This document shows positions 15,265-24,990 of a DNA stretch of 64,000 nucleotides, piece after piece. The position numbers and the translations under genes were made by a program. This DNA comes from Prevotella sp. GTDB lineage: Bacteria > Bacteroidota > Bacteroidia > Bacteroidales > Bacteroidaceae. Each line of letters starts with the position of its first letter. Positions within the stretch are counted from its first letter, which is position 1. The notes under the pieces were generated by a model, which was not told the origin of the DNA, made no database searches, and was given only the letters and a program-made list of their open reading frames with translations. Where the stretch lies: NCBI GenBank assembly GCA_016291085.1, contig JAEEVW010000004.1:57602-121601 (forward strand). Direction: 5' to 3'.

Positions 15265-17649
15265 CTATAGTTTCATCTTGTTTTCAGGCAGGCCAACGGC
15301 ACCGACTGTCAGCATTCCCTTACCCTTTACGACAGCTATACAACGTCCAAAGAACGCCTTGCGGACAGGACTTGTAAATCGCTCCATCGACGTCTGGCAT
15401 CCATTGTCAGTAGCAACGACCTTAGCTCCAGCAGTACCCTTGAATTGCAGTGCGTTCTCAGCCCACGGACACCTGTTGCCATCCTTATCGACAACAGTGG
15501 CCTGAATGAAAGTCAGGTTCTTGCCCTTATAGTCAACATCGAGCTGTATATGGTGAGGGGCACCAGCCGTACGGATAGTCTGATGCAGGGTGACCTGTCC
15601 GTTTTTGCGTGCCACCACCATGACCTCACCGGGTTCAAAGGTTACACGCCATGAGACATGATACTGGTGACTGTCTTTCTTTCGACGGACGCCCTGGCTC
15701 TTGCCATTCACAAAGAGTTCCACTTCGTCAGCCTGATTGTAATAACACCACATATCAATCTTCTGGCCCTTTTTCCAGTTCCAGTGAGGGAACAGATAGA
15801 GCATGGGCTTGTGTGTCCATTCACTCTGATACATGTAATAGACGTCCTTGGGCTGTCCGGCCAAATCGATGATACCGAAATAGCTGCTACGGGCAGGGAA
15901 TCCGTAAGGCGTTGGCTCACCGAGATAGTCGAAGCCCGTCCAAATGAACTGTCCGCCCACATACGGTGTGTGCTTCACTACGTCCCACGTCTCTTCGTGT
16001 GTCGAGCTCCAGGGGGCATGCATATTGTCGTAGGCTGAACACATAAAGGTCGAGTCCTTGTATGTTTCGCGCCAGTCTTTCGGAGCAATGATAATCTTGT
16101 CAGACGGCATCCGGTAGTAACCGTTTGTCTGTAAGGCAGATACAGACTCCGTCAGGATGAACGGACGGCCTGGGAAATTCTTGGGCACATCCTTGATCCA
16201 TTCGTGATGGTAATTATAGCCAATCAGGTCGAGAGCCTTACCCTTGAAGAGGTGATTGCCTGGTGAAGGCTCGTTACAGCCTGCCGTAATGGGACGGGTT
16301 CTATCGTAACGGCGTATGATGTCAGCCAGATGCTCTGCCAACATCGTATTGACACTCTTCTCACCATCCTTGGCGAGTGTCGAGGCATCATGGCCTGCAT
16401 TCAGAATCAGGTTAGCCTGCTCCAGCGTCAGCGTGTCAGCCTCCACACTCGACCACTGCTCCAGCACCTCATTACCTATCGACCACATCAGGATACAGGG
16501 GTGATTACGGTCTCTGAGCACCATATCCGTCAAGTCCTTCTCGTGCCATTTGTCGAAGAAACGGGCATAGTCGTTCTGTGTCTTGCGGCGTCGCCACATG
16601 TCAAACGACTCATCCATCACGATAAATCCCATCGTGTCGCACATGTTCAACAATTCCGGAGCTGGAGGATTATGACTCGAACGGATGGCATTGACACCCA
16701 TCGCCTTCAGCTTTGTCAGTTTGCGGTGCAGGGCATCCTCGTGGATGGCTGCTCCCAGACATCCGAAGTCGTGGTGTTCGCAGACACCATTCAGTTTCAT
16801 GTTCTTGCCGTTGAGCCAGAAGCCCGTCTTGGCATCAAACCTGAAATCGCGGAAAGCCGTCGTGGTTGTCACCTCGTCGACTACACTACTATTTTTAAAT
16901 ACGCGCGCACGAACCTTATATATATTGGGGCTCTCTGGCGACCAGCGCTTCAGGGTAGCAGTGTTGACATACATCGTGGTTTCCGTTCCGGCTCCTCGAG
17001 CCACCTCCTGGCCTGCAGCATCCAACACACTATAGCTCACCCTGTAGTTCTTGCCTGCCACAGCAGTCTTCACCTTGACGGCACCCGTCTTGGCGTTGGT
17101 CTCGACGTGCATACCCCAATGTTTCACATGCACATAGTCAGTCTTTGTCAGCCAAACATGACGATAGATGCCACAACCGGAATACCAACGGGAGTTGGGC
17201 TGGTCGCTATTATCGACACGGACAGCAATGACATTGCCGTCGCAACGCATATAGCGCGTGATATCAATTACAAACGAGCTGTATCCGTAAGGGCGGTAGT
17301 CGACAATCTCACCATTGACGAAAACGACGGCATTCATATAGACACCATCAAACTCCAGGAAGTACTTGGCCACATCCTTCACATAAAAGTGTTTCCTGTA
17401 CCATGCCACGCCACCAGGCAGCGCGCCCCCACCCGCACCTGAAGGATTGTCAGCGCTAAAACTACCCTCGATAGCCCAGTCGTGTGGCAAATCCAACTGC
17501 CGCCAGCGGCTGTCGTCGTACTCATTAGTAGACCACGCCATATTGTCGCCCAACGAGAAACGCCAACCCTTGTCGAAATTGATGCGCTCACGAGCCGTCG
17601 CATTCGCTACGACAAGCGCAGACACAAACAGTAGTAATAATTGTCTCAT
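15265..17649 (-). CDS. Secreted GH2 beta-galactosidase-like glycosidase
   Basis: 794 residues with a signal peptide (MRQLLLLFVSALVVANATA). A sugar-binding jelly-roll domain (INFDKGWRFSL, then LPHDWAIEG) is followed by an Ig-like domain and a TIM barrel. The predicted acid/base is Glu394 in WSIGNEV and the nucleophile Glu501 in FILTESVSAL. C-terminal DUF4982-like and Ig-like domains follow. GH2 members of this shape are mainly beta-galactosidases; beta-glucuronidase is less likely. It acts in the periplasm or at the cell surface on oligosaccharides. There is no SusC/D pair nearby. It heads a minus-strand run of housekeeping genes from its own promoter at 17687-17719. Confidence 0.87.
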   Translation of the reverse strand: MRQLLLLFVSALVVANATARERINFDKGWRFSLGDNMAWSTNEYDDSRWRQLDLPHDWAIEGSFSADNPSGAGGGALPGGVAWYRKHFYVKDVAKYFLEFDGVYMNAVVFVNGEIVDYRPYGYSSFVIDITRYMRCDGNVIAVRVDNSDQPNSRWYSGCGIYRHVWLTKTDYVHVKHWGMHVETNAKTGAVKVKTAVAGKNYRVSYSVLDAAGQEVARGAGTETTMYVNTATLKRWSPESPNIYKVRARVFKNSSVVDEVTTTTAFRDFRFDAKTGFWLNGKNMKLNGVCEHHDFGCLGAAIHEDALHRKLTKLKAMGVNAIRSSHNPPAPELLNMCDTMGFIVMDESFDMWRRRKTQNDYARFFDKWHEKDLTDMVLRDRNHPCILMWSIGNEVLEQWSSVEADTLTLEQANLILNAGHDASTLAKDGEKSVNTMLAEHLADIIRRYDRTRPITAGCNEPSPGNHLFKGKALDLIGYNYHHEWIKDVPKNFPGRPFILTESVSALQTNGYYRMPSDKIIIAPKDWRETYKDSTFMCSAYDNMHAPWSSTHEETWDVVKHTPYVGGQFIWTGFDYLGEPTPYGFPARSSYFGIIDLAGQPKDVYYMYQSEWTHKPMLYLFPHWNWKKGQKIDMWCYYNQADEVELFVNGKSQGVRRKKDSHQYHVSWRVTFEPGEVMVVARKNGQVTLHQTIRTAGAPHHIQLDVDYKGKNLTFIQATVVDKDGNRCPWAENALQFKGTAGAKVVATDNGCQTSMERFTSPVRKAFFGRCIAVVKGKGMLTVGAVGLPENKMKL

Positions 17650-17686
17650 ATCTCTATTTCAGTCTTATTTTCTTGAAATTCTGACG

Positions 17687-17719
17687 CAAAGATACTAAAA
17701 AAGACTGAGATACGGCAAA
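17687..17719 (-). promoter_or_regulatory. Promoter of the GH2 gene
   Basis: Minus strand TTTG (17719-17716), 21-nt spacer, TATCTTTG (17694-17687). It lies 38 bp upstream of the ATG. Confidence 0.65.
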
Positions 17720-17754
17720 AAAAAAGCATTTTCTGATAAAAAAGTTACGATTTT

Positions 17755-17786
17755 TTTGGAAGATAAGAAAAAAAAACTTAAATTTG
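17755..17786 (+). promoter_or_regulatory. Promoter of the coiled-coil lipoprotein gene
   Basis: TTTG (17755-17758), 20-nt spacer, TAAATTTG (17779-17786). Leaves a leader of about 115 nt before the ATG at 17908, long for this genome and a possible site of post-transcriptional control. Confidence 0.6.
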
Positions 17787-17907
17787 CAGCGGATTTGGTC
17801 TAAAATGCGCAAAAAAATAAGGGATTCGTGGGCTTTGGCCTTCCCTTTGCGCATATATAACAATAGAGAAAACTTTAATAAATGTTTAATTGTAATATTA
17901 ATTTTTT

Positions 17908-20571
17908 ATGAACAAGAAAATTATTCGTGGATTCCTCATGTTTGCACTGGCAGTGTTTAGCATGAGTAGTTTTGTAGCCTGTAAGGACTACGATGAGGAT
18001 GCTTATGACGACATCAAAGCACGTCTGAACAAGGAGATCACGCTCCGTGAGGCTCTCCAGCAGCAACTCGACGCTCTTCAGGCTTATGTAAACACCATCA
18101 AGAGTTGCAAGTGCGACCTGGAGGCTGCCCTGAAGGACTATCTCACCAAGGACGAGGCTGCTAAGACTTATGTGACGATTGACAACTACAACACTGCAAT
18201 CGCTCTTCTGAATCAGGCCATTACCAACATCAACACCACCCTGGGTGATATTGATTTAAGCAAAGGCACTGTTGCTCAGCAGTTGAACACGCTGAACCAG
18301 TTGATCATCAATGTTCAGACTCTTAGCGAGAAAGCTCTGGAATTAGCTGAGGCAAACAAGGCTGACATTGACGAGCTCAAGAAAGCTATTGAGGACTTGA
18401 AGAGCAAGTATATTGAGTTGGATGAGAGACTGACAGCCGTTGAGAAGAAGGCTGCAGACCTGTACACTCTGTACACCACTCTGAACACTCAGGTGAACTT
18501 CAACACAGAGGACATCAAGAACATCTACAACATCATCGAGAACATCAAGATTGACATTCCCGACCTGAAAGACTTTGTTACTCACAGCGAGTTGGAGACT
18601 GTTCGTCAGGAGCTCATCGTTCTCATTGGCAAAGCACAGAACCTGGCACAGGATGCTTGGGACAAGGCTATTGACAATTCAGGTAGAATTGATGTGCTGG
18701 AGACAAAGGTTGCTGAGCTGGAGGCCAAGTTCAAAGATTATCTGACCAAGAAGGAGTTTGAAGATTGGGTTAAGGATGTATACACTGTCAAGATTACTGA
18801 AATCGAAGGCAGACTGACCGATCTTGAAACAAGAATGACAACTTTGGAGACCAAAGTTAACAATCTGACAAGCGACGTTCTGAAGAAGATGATTACCGGT
18901 ATCGTTATTCAGGGTACTGAGAGCCCCGTTATCGGTTACTTCAACACTCCGCTCGACGTTCGTTCACAGATTCTCGCTGCTTACTATGGTGAGAACACCG
19001 CTGGTTCATTTAATTTCCCCATCATAGATTCTGACGATGAGAATCGTTTGATTGACGCTTCAATGGCCTTTACCCTACGTAACTTGCAGGTAATGGGCGG
19101 TGGTATATCACTGTATCCTGTTCCCGCTGGTCGTTTCGTTAGCCAGGTAAATGGTTCTGAGACTGGTAATGCCGGTACACTCTATCTGACCATCAACCCG
19201 AACACTGTAGACTTCACTGGTGTTACATTAGGTATGGAGACCAGCGCAGGAAATGTTTCTCCTGTCAAACTGAGCCCCTTGGCTTACTCTGACCGCGAGT
19301 TGACTTTCGGTTTCACTCGTAGCGCTGACAACGGTTTCTATGAGGCTAAGGCTACCTTGGCTGCAGGCGATATCGATGCCGCTAAGATGAAGATTGACTA
19401 CACCACTCTGGAGAGCGAGGCTAAGGACATCATCAAGAATAAGGATAAGGCCAGCGTGCTCACCTTTGGTGCTGCTCTGATTAACAGCGTACAGGATGTA
19501 ATGCCTGCTTATGGTGTCAAGGCTTCTTGGACTGATGCAACTGAGGGTAACACTCACAACATCTTCTCTGAGTATGGTTTGGCTACTACTGCTATCAAGC
19601 CTCTGTCTTACGCTTTCCTGAAGGACTTCAAGGCTAACCTGCCTGGTGAGGAGAAACTTCAGAACTTGCTGAACAAGATTTTCAACAAGATTAATACCAA
19701 AATTAATCTCAATATGCCTGATTTCTCAGACGTTAATATCAATTTTGGAACAATTGACATTAGTTCAATTGATACTAAGATTACTGTCAACTTCCAATAT
19801 GTACTGCAGGATGCTGATGGAAAACCTGTTTATGTCCTTGTAACAAATAAAGAAGGAAAGCTGACTTGGAAGTCTACAAATGAAACAGAGATTACTTACG
19901 ATGGCACTACATGGCATGACGCTAACACTGGTGATGTGATTGAATTCCACCAGATTAATATTAACAAGGATATTGATGTTGACCTGTACAACACCTTAAA
20001 GGAGATTATTGACAAGGTGAACGCTCAGTGGACTTCTGCTCAGAACGATCTTACCAAGATGCTGAATGAAATTCAGAAGCTGAATAATATCAACAATCAG
20101 GTTAATGCATCTATCAGCAATATTAAGAATGACGTCAAGTCTGAGTTGAGCAAGCTGATTAGCCGTGCTTACAACAAGTTGAACTCTATCTTCAGCTCTG
20201 CTCCTAACAGAGCTCTGCAGCCTGTGCTTGTTGCAAAGACTGGTGACAAGATTAAGCTTTTGTCTCGCTCGATGATTAGTCCTACTAAGGTTAGTGGTTC
20301 TCTGACTCTGTATCCCACTTCTTACTCTCTCGAGCTGCTGGCTCCTGCCTATAAGAAGTTCGTAGCTGTAACAAACGTTTGGAATGCTGACGGTACTGAG
20401 GCTGCTGCTAGCATTGGTCAGGCTGCTAATGGCGAGAACATGAAGACTGTCATTGACAGCGAGAAGTCTTGCACCATGAACGGTCAGGCTGGTTACATCT
20501 ACGAGATTAGCTACAGCGCTGTAGACTATCATGGTAAGGTTACCACTAAGAGGTTCTATGTACAGTTCTAA
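17908..20571 (+). CDS. Large coiled-coil surface lipoprotein
   Basis: 887 residues. The signal peptide ends in a lipobox with Cys26 (SSFVACKDYDED); the acidic KDYDEDAYDD right after the Cys matches the Bacteroidota surface-export signal, so it is probably exposed on the cell. Residues ~35-330 are almost continuous heptad repeats (e.g. LEAALKDYLTKDEAAKTYVT; ETKVAELEAKFKDYLTKKEF), predicting a long rod. A mixed beta region follows, with a further helical hairpin at ~690-770. I do not recognise a family. It is 28 bp upstream of an OmpA-family gene and probably co-transcribed, suggesting a stalk-plus-anchor surface structure. A plausible but untested alternative is an adhesin-like rod. Confidence 0.75.
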   Translation: MNKKIIRGFLMFALAVFSMSSFVACKDYDEDAYDDIKARLNKEITLREALQQQLDALQAYVNTIKSCKCDLEAALKDYLTKDEAAKTYVTIDNYNTAIALLNQAITNINTTLGDIDLSKGTVAQQLNTLNQLIINVQTLSEKALELAEANKADIDELKKAIEDLKSKYIELDERLTAVEKKAADLYTLYTTLNTQVNFNTEDIKNIYNIIENIKIDIPDLKDFVTHSELETVRQELIVLIGKAQNLAQDAWDKAIDNSGRIDVLETKVAELEAKFKDYLTKKEFEDWVKDVYTVKITEIEGRLTDLETRMTTLETKVNNLTSDVLKKMITGIVIQGTESPVIGYFNTPLDVRSQILAAYYGENTAGSFNFPIIDSDDENRLIDASMAFTLRNLQVMGGGISLYPVPAGRFVSQVNGSETGNAGTLYLTINPNTVDFTGVTLGMETSAGNVSPVKLSPLAYSDRELTFGFTRSADNGFYEAKATLAAGDIDAAKMKIDYTTLESEAKDIIKNKDKASVLTFGAALINSVQDVMPAYGVKASWTDATEGNTHNIFSEYGLATTAIKPLSYAFLKDFKANLPGEEKLQNLLNKIFNKINTKINLNMPDFSDVNINFGTIDISSIDTKITVNFQYVLQDADGKPVYVLVTNKEGKLTWKSTNETEITYDGTTWHDANTGDVIEFHQININKDIDVDLYNTLKEIIDKVNAQWTSAQNDLTKMLNEIQKLNNINNQVNASISNIKNDVKSELSKLISRAYNKLNSIFSSAPNRALQPVLVAKTGDKIKLLSRSMISPTKVSGSLTLYPTSYSLELLAPAYKKFVAVTNVWNADGTEAAASIGQAANGENMKTVIDSEKSCTMNGQAGYIYEISYSAVDYHGKVTTKRFYVQF

Positions 20572-20599
20572 ATCTAATAATTTTTAAAGGAATAAGAAC

Positions 20600-21760
20600 A
20601 TGAAGAAAATGATTATGTCACTTCTGCTTTTCCTGGGCGTGCTTTCAGCATCTGCCCAGGCCGAGCAGAAAGGCACTACAGAATATGTGTTCCAGCCCCA
20701 TTGGTATTTAATGCTTCAGGGTGGTGGACAGTATACCCTGGGTGAGGGTTCGTTTAGCGACTTGTTCTCTCCGAACGCACAGGTTGCTTTGGGTTATAAC
20801 TTCACAAAGGTGATTGGTCTGCGTCTGGCAGTAAATGCTTGGCAGAGCAAGGGTGTCATCAAGCTCGACGACACTGACATGACTCCTGCACAGTCGTACG
20901 AAGGAAAGTGGAAGTGGAACTATGTCGCTCCCTCTCTGGACTTGATGTTCAACCTGTCGAACATCGTTTGCAAGAACTTCAACCCCCAGCGCCTGCTCAA
21001 TGTGTATGCATTCGTAGGTGGTGGTGCTAACATCGCCTGGAAGAACGACGAGGCTAACACTGTAGAGGCTCAGATTGCAAACTACCAGAACACCAACCCC
21101 AACCTGATGTACGATGGCAAGCAGAATATGCGCTATCTGTGGGATGGTACGAAGGTGAACATCTTCGGTCAGGCTGGTCTTCTCTTCGATTTCCGCGTAT
21201 CTGATAAGGTAAGCATCAACATCGAGGGTAATGCCAACATCCTGACTGATAAGTACAACTCAAAGAAGGCTGGCAATGCTGACTGGTACTTCAACGCCCT
21301 CGCTGGTGTGAAGATCAACCTCGGCAAGACCTATACTACGAAGTTCATCCCTGCTCCCGAGCCTGAGATTCGCTACGTGGAGAAGGTTGTTGAGAAGATC
21401 GTAGAGGTTCCCGCTAAGGTAGAAGTGAAGCCCATTGAGAAGATTCGTCGTGATATCTTCTTCAAGATCAACTCTTACAAGGTTAGCGAAACCGAGGCTG
21501 AGAAGATCAAGGACATCGCCGACTATATGAACCAGAACCCCAACGCCAAGGTTGAAGTTACAGGTTATGCTGATGCTGGCACTGGTAACAACCGCATCAA
21601 CGACCGTCTGGCAGCTCAGCGTGCTGACGTTGTTGTGAAGGCTCTGATGAACCAGTACAACATCTCTGCTGACCGTATCTCTTACGATTCTAAGGGTTCA
21701 CGCGTACAGCCGTTCGCTGAGAACGACCTGAACCGTGTAACAATCTGTATCGCAGAGTAA
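20600..21760 (+). CDS. OmpA-family outer membrane protein
   Basis: 386 residues with signal peptide (MKKMIMSLLLFLGVLSASAQ). Residues ~25-250 form a beta-barrel (repeated aromatic-alternating strands; GGGQYTLGEGSFSDLF). A Pro/Glu/Val linker (RYVEKVVEKIVEVPAKVEVK) leads to a C-terminal OmpA domain with the peptidoglycan-binding helix NDRLAAQRADVVVKAL. It ties the outer membrane to the cell wall. Placement directly behind the coiled-coil lipoprotein gene suggests joint expression and a shared role at the envelope. Confidence 0.88.
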   Translation: MKKMIMSLLLFLGVLSASAQAEQKGTTEYVFQPHWYLMLQGGGQYTLGEGSFSDLFSPNAQVALGYNFTKVIGLRLAVNAWQSKGVIKLDDTDMTPAQSYEGKWKWNYVAPSLDLMFNLSNIVCKNFNPQRLLNVYAFVGGGANIAWKNDEANTVEAQIANYQNTNPNLMYDGKQNMRYLWDGTKVNIFGQAGLLFDFRVSDKVSINIEGNANILTDKYNSKKAGNADWYFNALAGVKINLGKTYTTKFIPAPEPEIRYVEKVVEKIVEVPAKVEVKPIEKIRRDIFFKINSYKVSETEAEKIKDIADYMNQNPNAKVEVTGYADAGTGNNRINDRLAAQRADVVVKALMNQYNISADRISYDSKGSRVQPFAENDLNRVTICIAE

Positions 21761-21795
21761 ACAACGGAATGATTTTCGAGGTTTAAACCAATATT

Positions 21796-21843
21796 GAGTC
21801 TGGCTCTTTTCCATACCCAAGTGGTATGGTAAGAGTCAGACTC
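21796..21843. terminator. Long intergenic hairpin
   Basis: GAGTCTG…CTCTT…CCATACC pairs with GGTATGG…AAGAG…CAGACTC across a 5-nt loop (CAAGT), about 19-20 bp in all. It sits between the OmpA gene and the dockerin-bearing gene. No T-run follows on either strand, so it may be a factor-dependent terminator, an RNA-stability hairpin or a processing site. Confidence 0.5.
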
Positions 21844-21866
21844 CAATTTAATAACACACAATTGTT

Positions 21867-23081
21867 ATGAACAGGATAAAATTACTTTTACTTGCTACTG
21901 TCTGCACACTGTCGGCCCATGCTCAGCTGAATGGCGATGGCTATTATCGTGCACAGAGCTCAGAGCAGGGACGCTATATACGAGTTATTGACAACCGAGG
22001 AAGCGTAAACATATCAACTACCGATGCTGATATGGAAGCACTGCGCACCCGTGCCGGCTTCGAGAATGTCGTCTCAGACCCCTCGTCTATTATCTATATC
22101 AAGAAGATGAATAAGGGCTATGACTTCCAGAGTCAGGGCACAGGCAGTTATCAAATTATCTCCTATGAGGTATTACTTAATGATATGGGTGACAATAAAT
22201 ACTGGTGCTCTGCCAGTAAGGCTGGTATGACCAAATATTTGGCCGATCAATTAATAGATTACGAAAAGCTTAACCTACAGGTTGAGTTGGGATATATTAC
22301 AGAAGAACAAAAACAAGAACGTTTGAATAATGGTCATTTGGTGACGAACATCGCGTCAGACTATGAAGGTGGAAAATACCTTGACTGGAACATTCTTCCC
22401 GTGAAGGATGCCGAGGGTTTCTACTTCGGCTTACAGCCCAACATTGCTTCTGGCGATAGCTACTACCAGACGTTCTATGCAGCCTTCCCCTTCACCTTCC
22501 TGTCGGAGGGTATGTCAGCATGGTATGTCAGCAAGGTTAATGAAGCTACTGGCAAGGTAATTATCAAGGAAGTCACAGGCGGTGTGCCTAAGTCTACCCC
22601 CGTTATCATCAAGTGCGCCTCTCAGAGCGCTGCCAGCAACAAGCTGAACGTTGGTGCCAGCACCAGCGGAACTGCAAACGACAACTTGCTGACGGGTGTC
22701 TACTTCTGCAATCCTGATGCAGGCCCTACCCATACCAATGTTGTAGCATACGACGCTAACACCATGCGTGTGCTGGGAACTGCTGCTGATGGTTCGCTGG
22801 CTTTTGTCAAGGACAACAACCTGAAGTACATTCCTGCCAACACGGCATACATCACCGTCAGCGCCTCGGCTCCCGCCATACTGAAAGTGACGGATAAAGA
22901 AGAGGAGCCTGCAGTTCCTGGTGATCTGAGTGGTGACGGTGAAGTTACCGGACAAGACCTTGTAATTGAGGCAAACTTTATTTTGAATAATGAATTCAAC
23001 GAAGCTGCTGACCTCAATAAGGACGGCATAGTTTCTGGTCAGGACTACGTGATTCTTGTGAACAAAGTATTAGGTAAATAA
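21867..23081 (+). CDS. Secreted protein with C-terminal dockerin-like repeats
   Basis: 404 residues with signal peptide (MNRIKLLLLATVCTLSAHAQ). The body (~20-340) is beta-rich and unrecognised. The last ~55 residues carry two calcium-binding dockerin/EF-like loops, DLSGDGEVTGQDL and DLNKDGIVSGQDY, each followed by a helix (VILVNKVLG). Dockerins normally bind a cohesin; the next gene, 22 bp downstream, encodes a cohesin-like domain. No catalytic motif is visible, so the body is more likely a binding or structural module. Confidence 0.72.
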   Translation: MNRIKLLLLATVCTLSAHAQLNGDGYYRAQSSEQGRYIRVIDNRGSVNISTTDADMEALRTRAGFENVVSDPSSIIYIKKMNKGYDFQSQGTGSYQIISYEVLLNDMGDNKYWCSASKAGMTKYLADQLIDYEKLNLQVELGYITEEQKQERLNNGHLVTNIASDYEGGKYLDWNILPVKDAEGFYFGLQPNIASGDSYYQTFYAAFPFTFLSEGMSAWYVSKVNEATGKVIIKEVTGGVPKSTPVIIKCASQSAASNKLNVGASTSGTANDNLLTGVYFCNPDAGPTHTNVVAYDANTMRVLGTAADGSLAFVKDNNLKYIPANTAYITVSASAPAILKVTDKEEEPAVPGDLSGDGEVTGQDLVIEANFILNNEFNEAADLNKDGIVSGQDYVILVNKVLGK

Positions 23082-23103
23082 TAAACAAAACACATTTTCA
23101 GAT

Positions 23104-23739
23104 ATGAATTTTTTAAAAACATGCCTTATAGCTTTGGCTGTACTGCCGTTAACCGCTGCAGCACAGTCGCAGACAAAACTGACAGTGGACGATTTCACCA
23201 TCAAGGCAGGTGAGACAAAGACGCTGACTGTCAACTTGGAAAATCCGGATATGACTGTAACGTTGGTACAGTTTGACATGGAATTACCTGAAGGATTATC
23301 CGTTGCAAAAGACGAAGAAGGTGAATATCTCATGGAATTAGCTCGTACAACATTGAAAAAACATTCACTCGACTATAATCCAGCGAACGGCCGTGTTCTT
23401 CTTTCATCAAGTAGCAATAAGACCCTATCAGGAACCTCTGGTGCTATTATCATGATAGACCTTACTGCTGCCAGCACTTTCCAAACGGGCACTATTACCC
23501 TGAAGAATATCGAGATTGTATCTCCAGATAATACCGCAGAAAATCCCGTGTTTTCTAAACCCGATGACGTTGTGATAAACATTGCAGCTTCTGGCATCGC
23601 AGGTGTAACCATGAGCAATGAGTATCAAGGAAGCATCTATACTCTCCAAGGTGTCAAGGTTGGTGAGAACGCCAGCTCTTTCGATAACCTGAAAAAAGGA
23701 ATCTATATTATGAACGGCAAAAAGGTCGTAAAGAAATAA
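23104..23739 (+). CDS. Secreted cohesin-like domain protein with T9SS-type tail
   Basis: 211 residues with signal peptide (MNFLKTCLIALAVLPLTAAA). Residues ~25-165 have the pattern of a cohesin/carbohydrate-binding-like jelly roll (VDDFTIKAGETKTLTVNLEN, then FDMELPEGLSV, then GTSGAIIMIDL). The C-terminus IYTLQGVKVGENAS…LKKGIYIMNGKKVVKK has the form of a type IX secretion sorting tail. It follows a gene encoding a dockerin-like tail, making a non-covalent surface pair plausible. Annotation as cohesin rests on pattern only; a generic Ig-like domain is the alternative. Confidence 0.65.
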   Translation: MNFLKTCLIALAVLPLTAAAQSQTKLTVDDFTIKAGETKTLTVNLENPDMTVTLVQFDMELPEGLSVAKDEEGEYLMELARTTLKKHSLDYNPANGRVLLSSSSNKTLSGTSGAIIMIDLTAASTFQTGTITLKNIEIVSPDNTAENPVFSKPDDVVINIAASGIAGVTMSNEYQGSIYTLQGVKVGENASSFDNLKKGIYIMNGKKVVKK

Positions 23740-23753
23740 TAAGATTAAAAGAC

Positions 23754-23792
23754 AAAAAAGATAGCCGCCCATTCTATTGAGCGGCTATTTTT
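23754..23792. terminator. Bidirectional terminator
   Basis: ATAGCCGC (23761-23768) pairs with GCGGCTAT (23781-23788), with A-run before and T-run after. It lies between convergent genes ending at 23739 and 23814 and should stop both. Confidence 0.75.
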
Positions 23793-23813
23793 ATGCTTTA
23801 ACTTCTCTAACTC

Positions 23814-24890
23814 TTAAAATATTGTGTACGAGAACTTGACGTTCAGAACGGGATAGACCGATAGTTTTGACATCACGTCCACGTAGTCGCCAACCTTACC
23901 AGTAACGCCTTCTACGTCGTTAATCAGGTCTGTTCCGTCGTGTGTCAGCAGGCTTGGCTTGCCTCCCCACAACATGACACCAGCATCGACACCAACCTTC
24001 AGGCGGTCGTTACCCTTTACCAGCCTGCCCTCATAGCCAAAACCAACATAGGGCTTGAAGGCATTCACCTCCATATTGGCCTTCACCATGTGGTCTTCGT
24101 CAGGAGTCAAGATGTAGGGGTCACCTTTCTTATGGATTACGTTGCCGTCTTCGTCCTCCACGTCGCGCACGTAGTTGCCCAGGTGGATACCCATGCGGCC
24201 TGCATTGTCAAAGCCTTCCTGAAGTTTCACCAACAGATCCAAGTCAAAATAGATGTCTGCATATTTTTCTCCTAAAACTGACAAGTCAATCAGTTTCACG
24301 CTGGCCAGCTCACGCTTCGTTTTGCCATGCAGCTTATCATACATGTTATTATAGATGCTGACAGCCACCAGCGAAGCCATACTCTCCGTCTTGTTGAAGG
24401 CCTCGGCCACAGTCGACGGACCCAGGAAGAAACCTGCCGTCACGCGCCAGTGCTTGTTATGCTTCAGAGGATAGAAATCCACCAGCAAGTTCCAGTTCCA
24501 CATCTTCGCCTTGCCCAGCATCTCTACATGGTCGTCCACAGGATTGCCTGTCAGATCTTGCAAAACGGCTGCCATTTTGTTAAACTTGCTGGCACTCGTT
24601 GCAGGGTCGTCACCAACCTGAATGCCAAAGGTCATAGGCACCTCAAAACGGGGCGTATAACTAAGACCGGTACGCACACGCACCATGTCGTGAACAGGCA
24701 TACTCACTTCTAAGCCCAAGCCTGCCGTTCCTAATGTCACACCCAAGTCCATGTGATTGAAGAAGTTCTTATCCTTCTTCAATTCCGGAGCCAGCTGGAA
24801 GTTTTGCCGTTGCTGGGCCATCTCAGTCTGTTGGGCATTCATTGGCAGCACAATGGTCGCCGCCGCCAGAAATAGTAATATCTTTTTCAT
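23814..24890 (-). CDS. Outer membrane beta-barrel protein, unrecognised
   Basis: 358 residues. Signal peptide MKKILLFLAAATIVLPMNAQ; the ATG at 24890 is chosen because the signal peptide starts there, the frame upstream running through the tmRNA locus. The mature part alternates polar and aromatic residues (HMDLGVTLGTAGLGLEVSMP; RVRTGLSYTPRF; GFGYEGRLV) and ends in VLNVKFSYTIF with a terminal Phe, the barrel-assembly signal. A conserved-looking KPYVGFGYEG strand is typical of Bacteroidota outer membrane proteins with unknown cargo. Lies just downstream of the tmRNA gene on the same strand. Confidence 0.7.
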   Translation of the reverse strand: MKKILLFLAAATIVLPMNAQQTEMAQQRQNFQLAPELKKDKNFFNHMDLGVTLGTAGLGLEVSMPVHDMVRVRTGLSYTPRFEVPMTFGIQVGDDPATSASKFNKMAAVLQDLTGNPVDDHVEMLGKAKMWNWNLLVDFYPLKHNKHWRVTAGFFLGPSTVAEAFNKTESMASLVAVSIYNNMYDKLHGKTKRELASVKLIDLSVLGEKYADIYFDLDLLVKLQEGFDNAGRMGIHLGNYVRDVEDEDGNVIHKKGDPYILTPDEDHMVKANMEVNAFKPYVGFGYEGRLVKGNDRLKVGVDAGVMLWGGKPSLLTHDGTDLINDVEGVTGKVGDYVDVMSKLSVYPVLNVKFSYTIF

Positions 24891-24990
24891 AACTTGTTTT
24901 GTGGAGCTGGAGGGAGTCGTCATCGACGAAGTCGCTTTGACCTTCAGGTCTAAGAACCCCGCTAGGGCGAGACTCATCAGCGTAATATAG

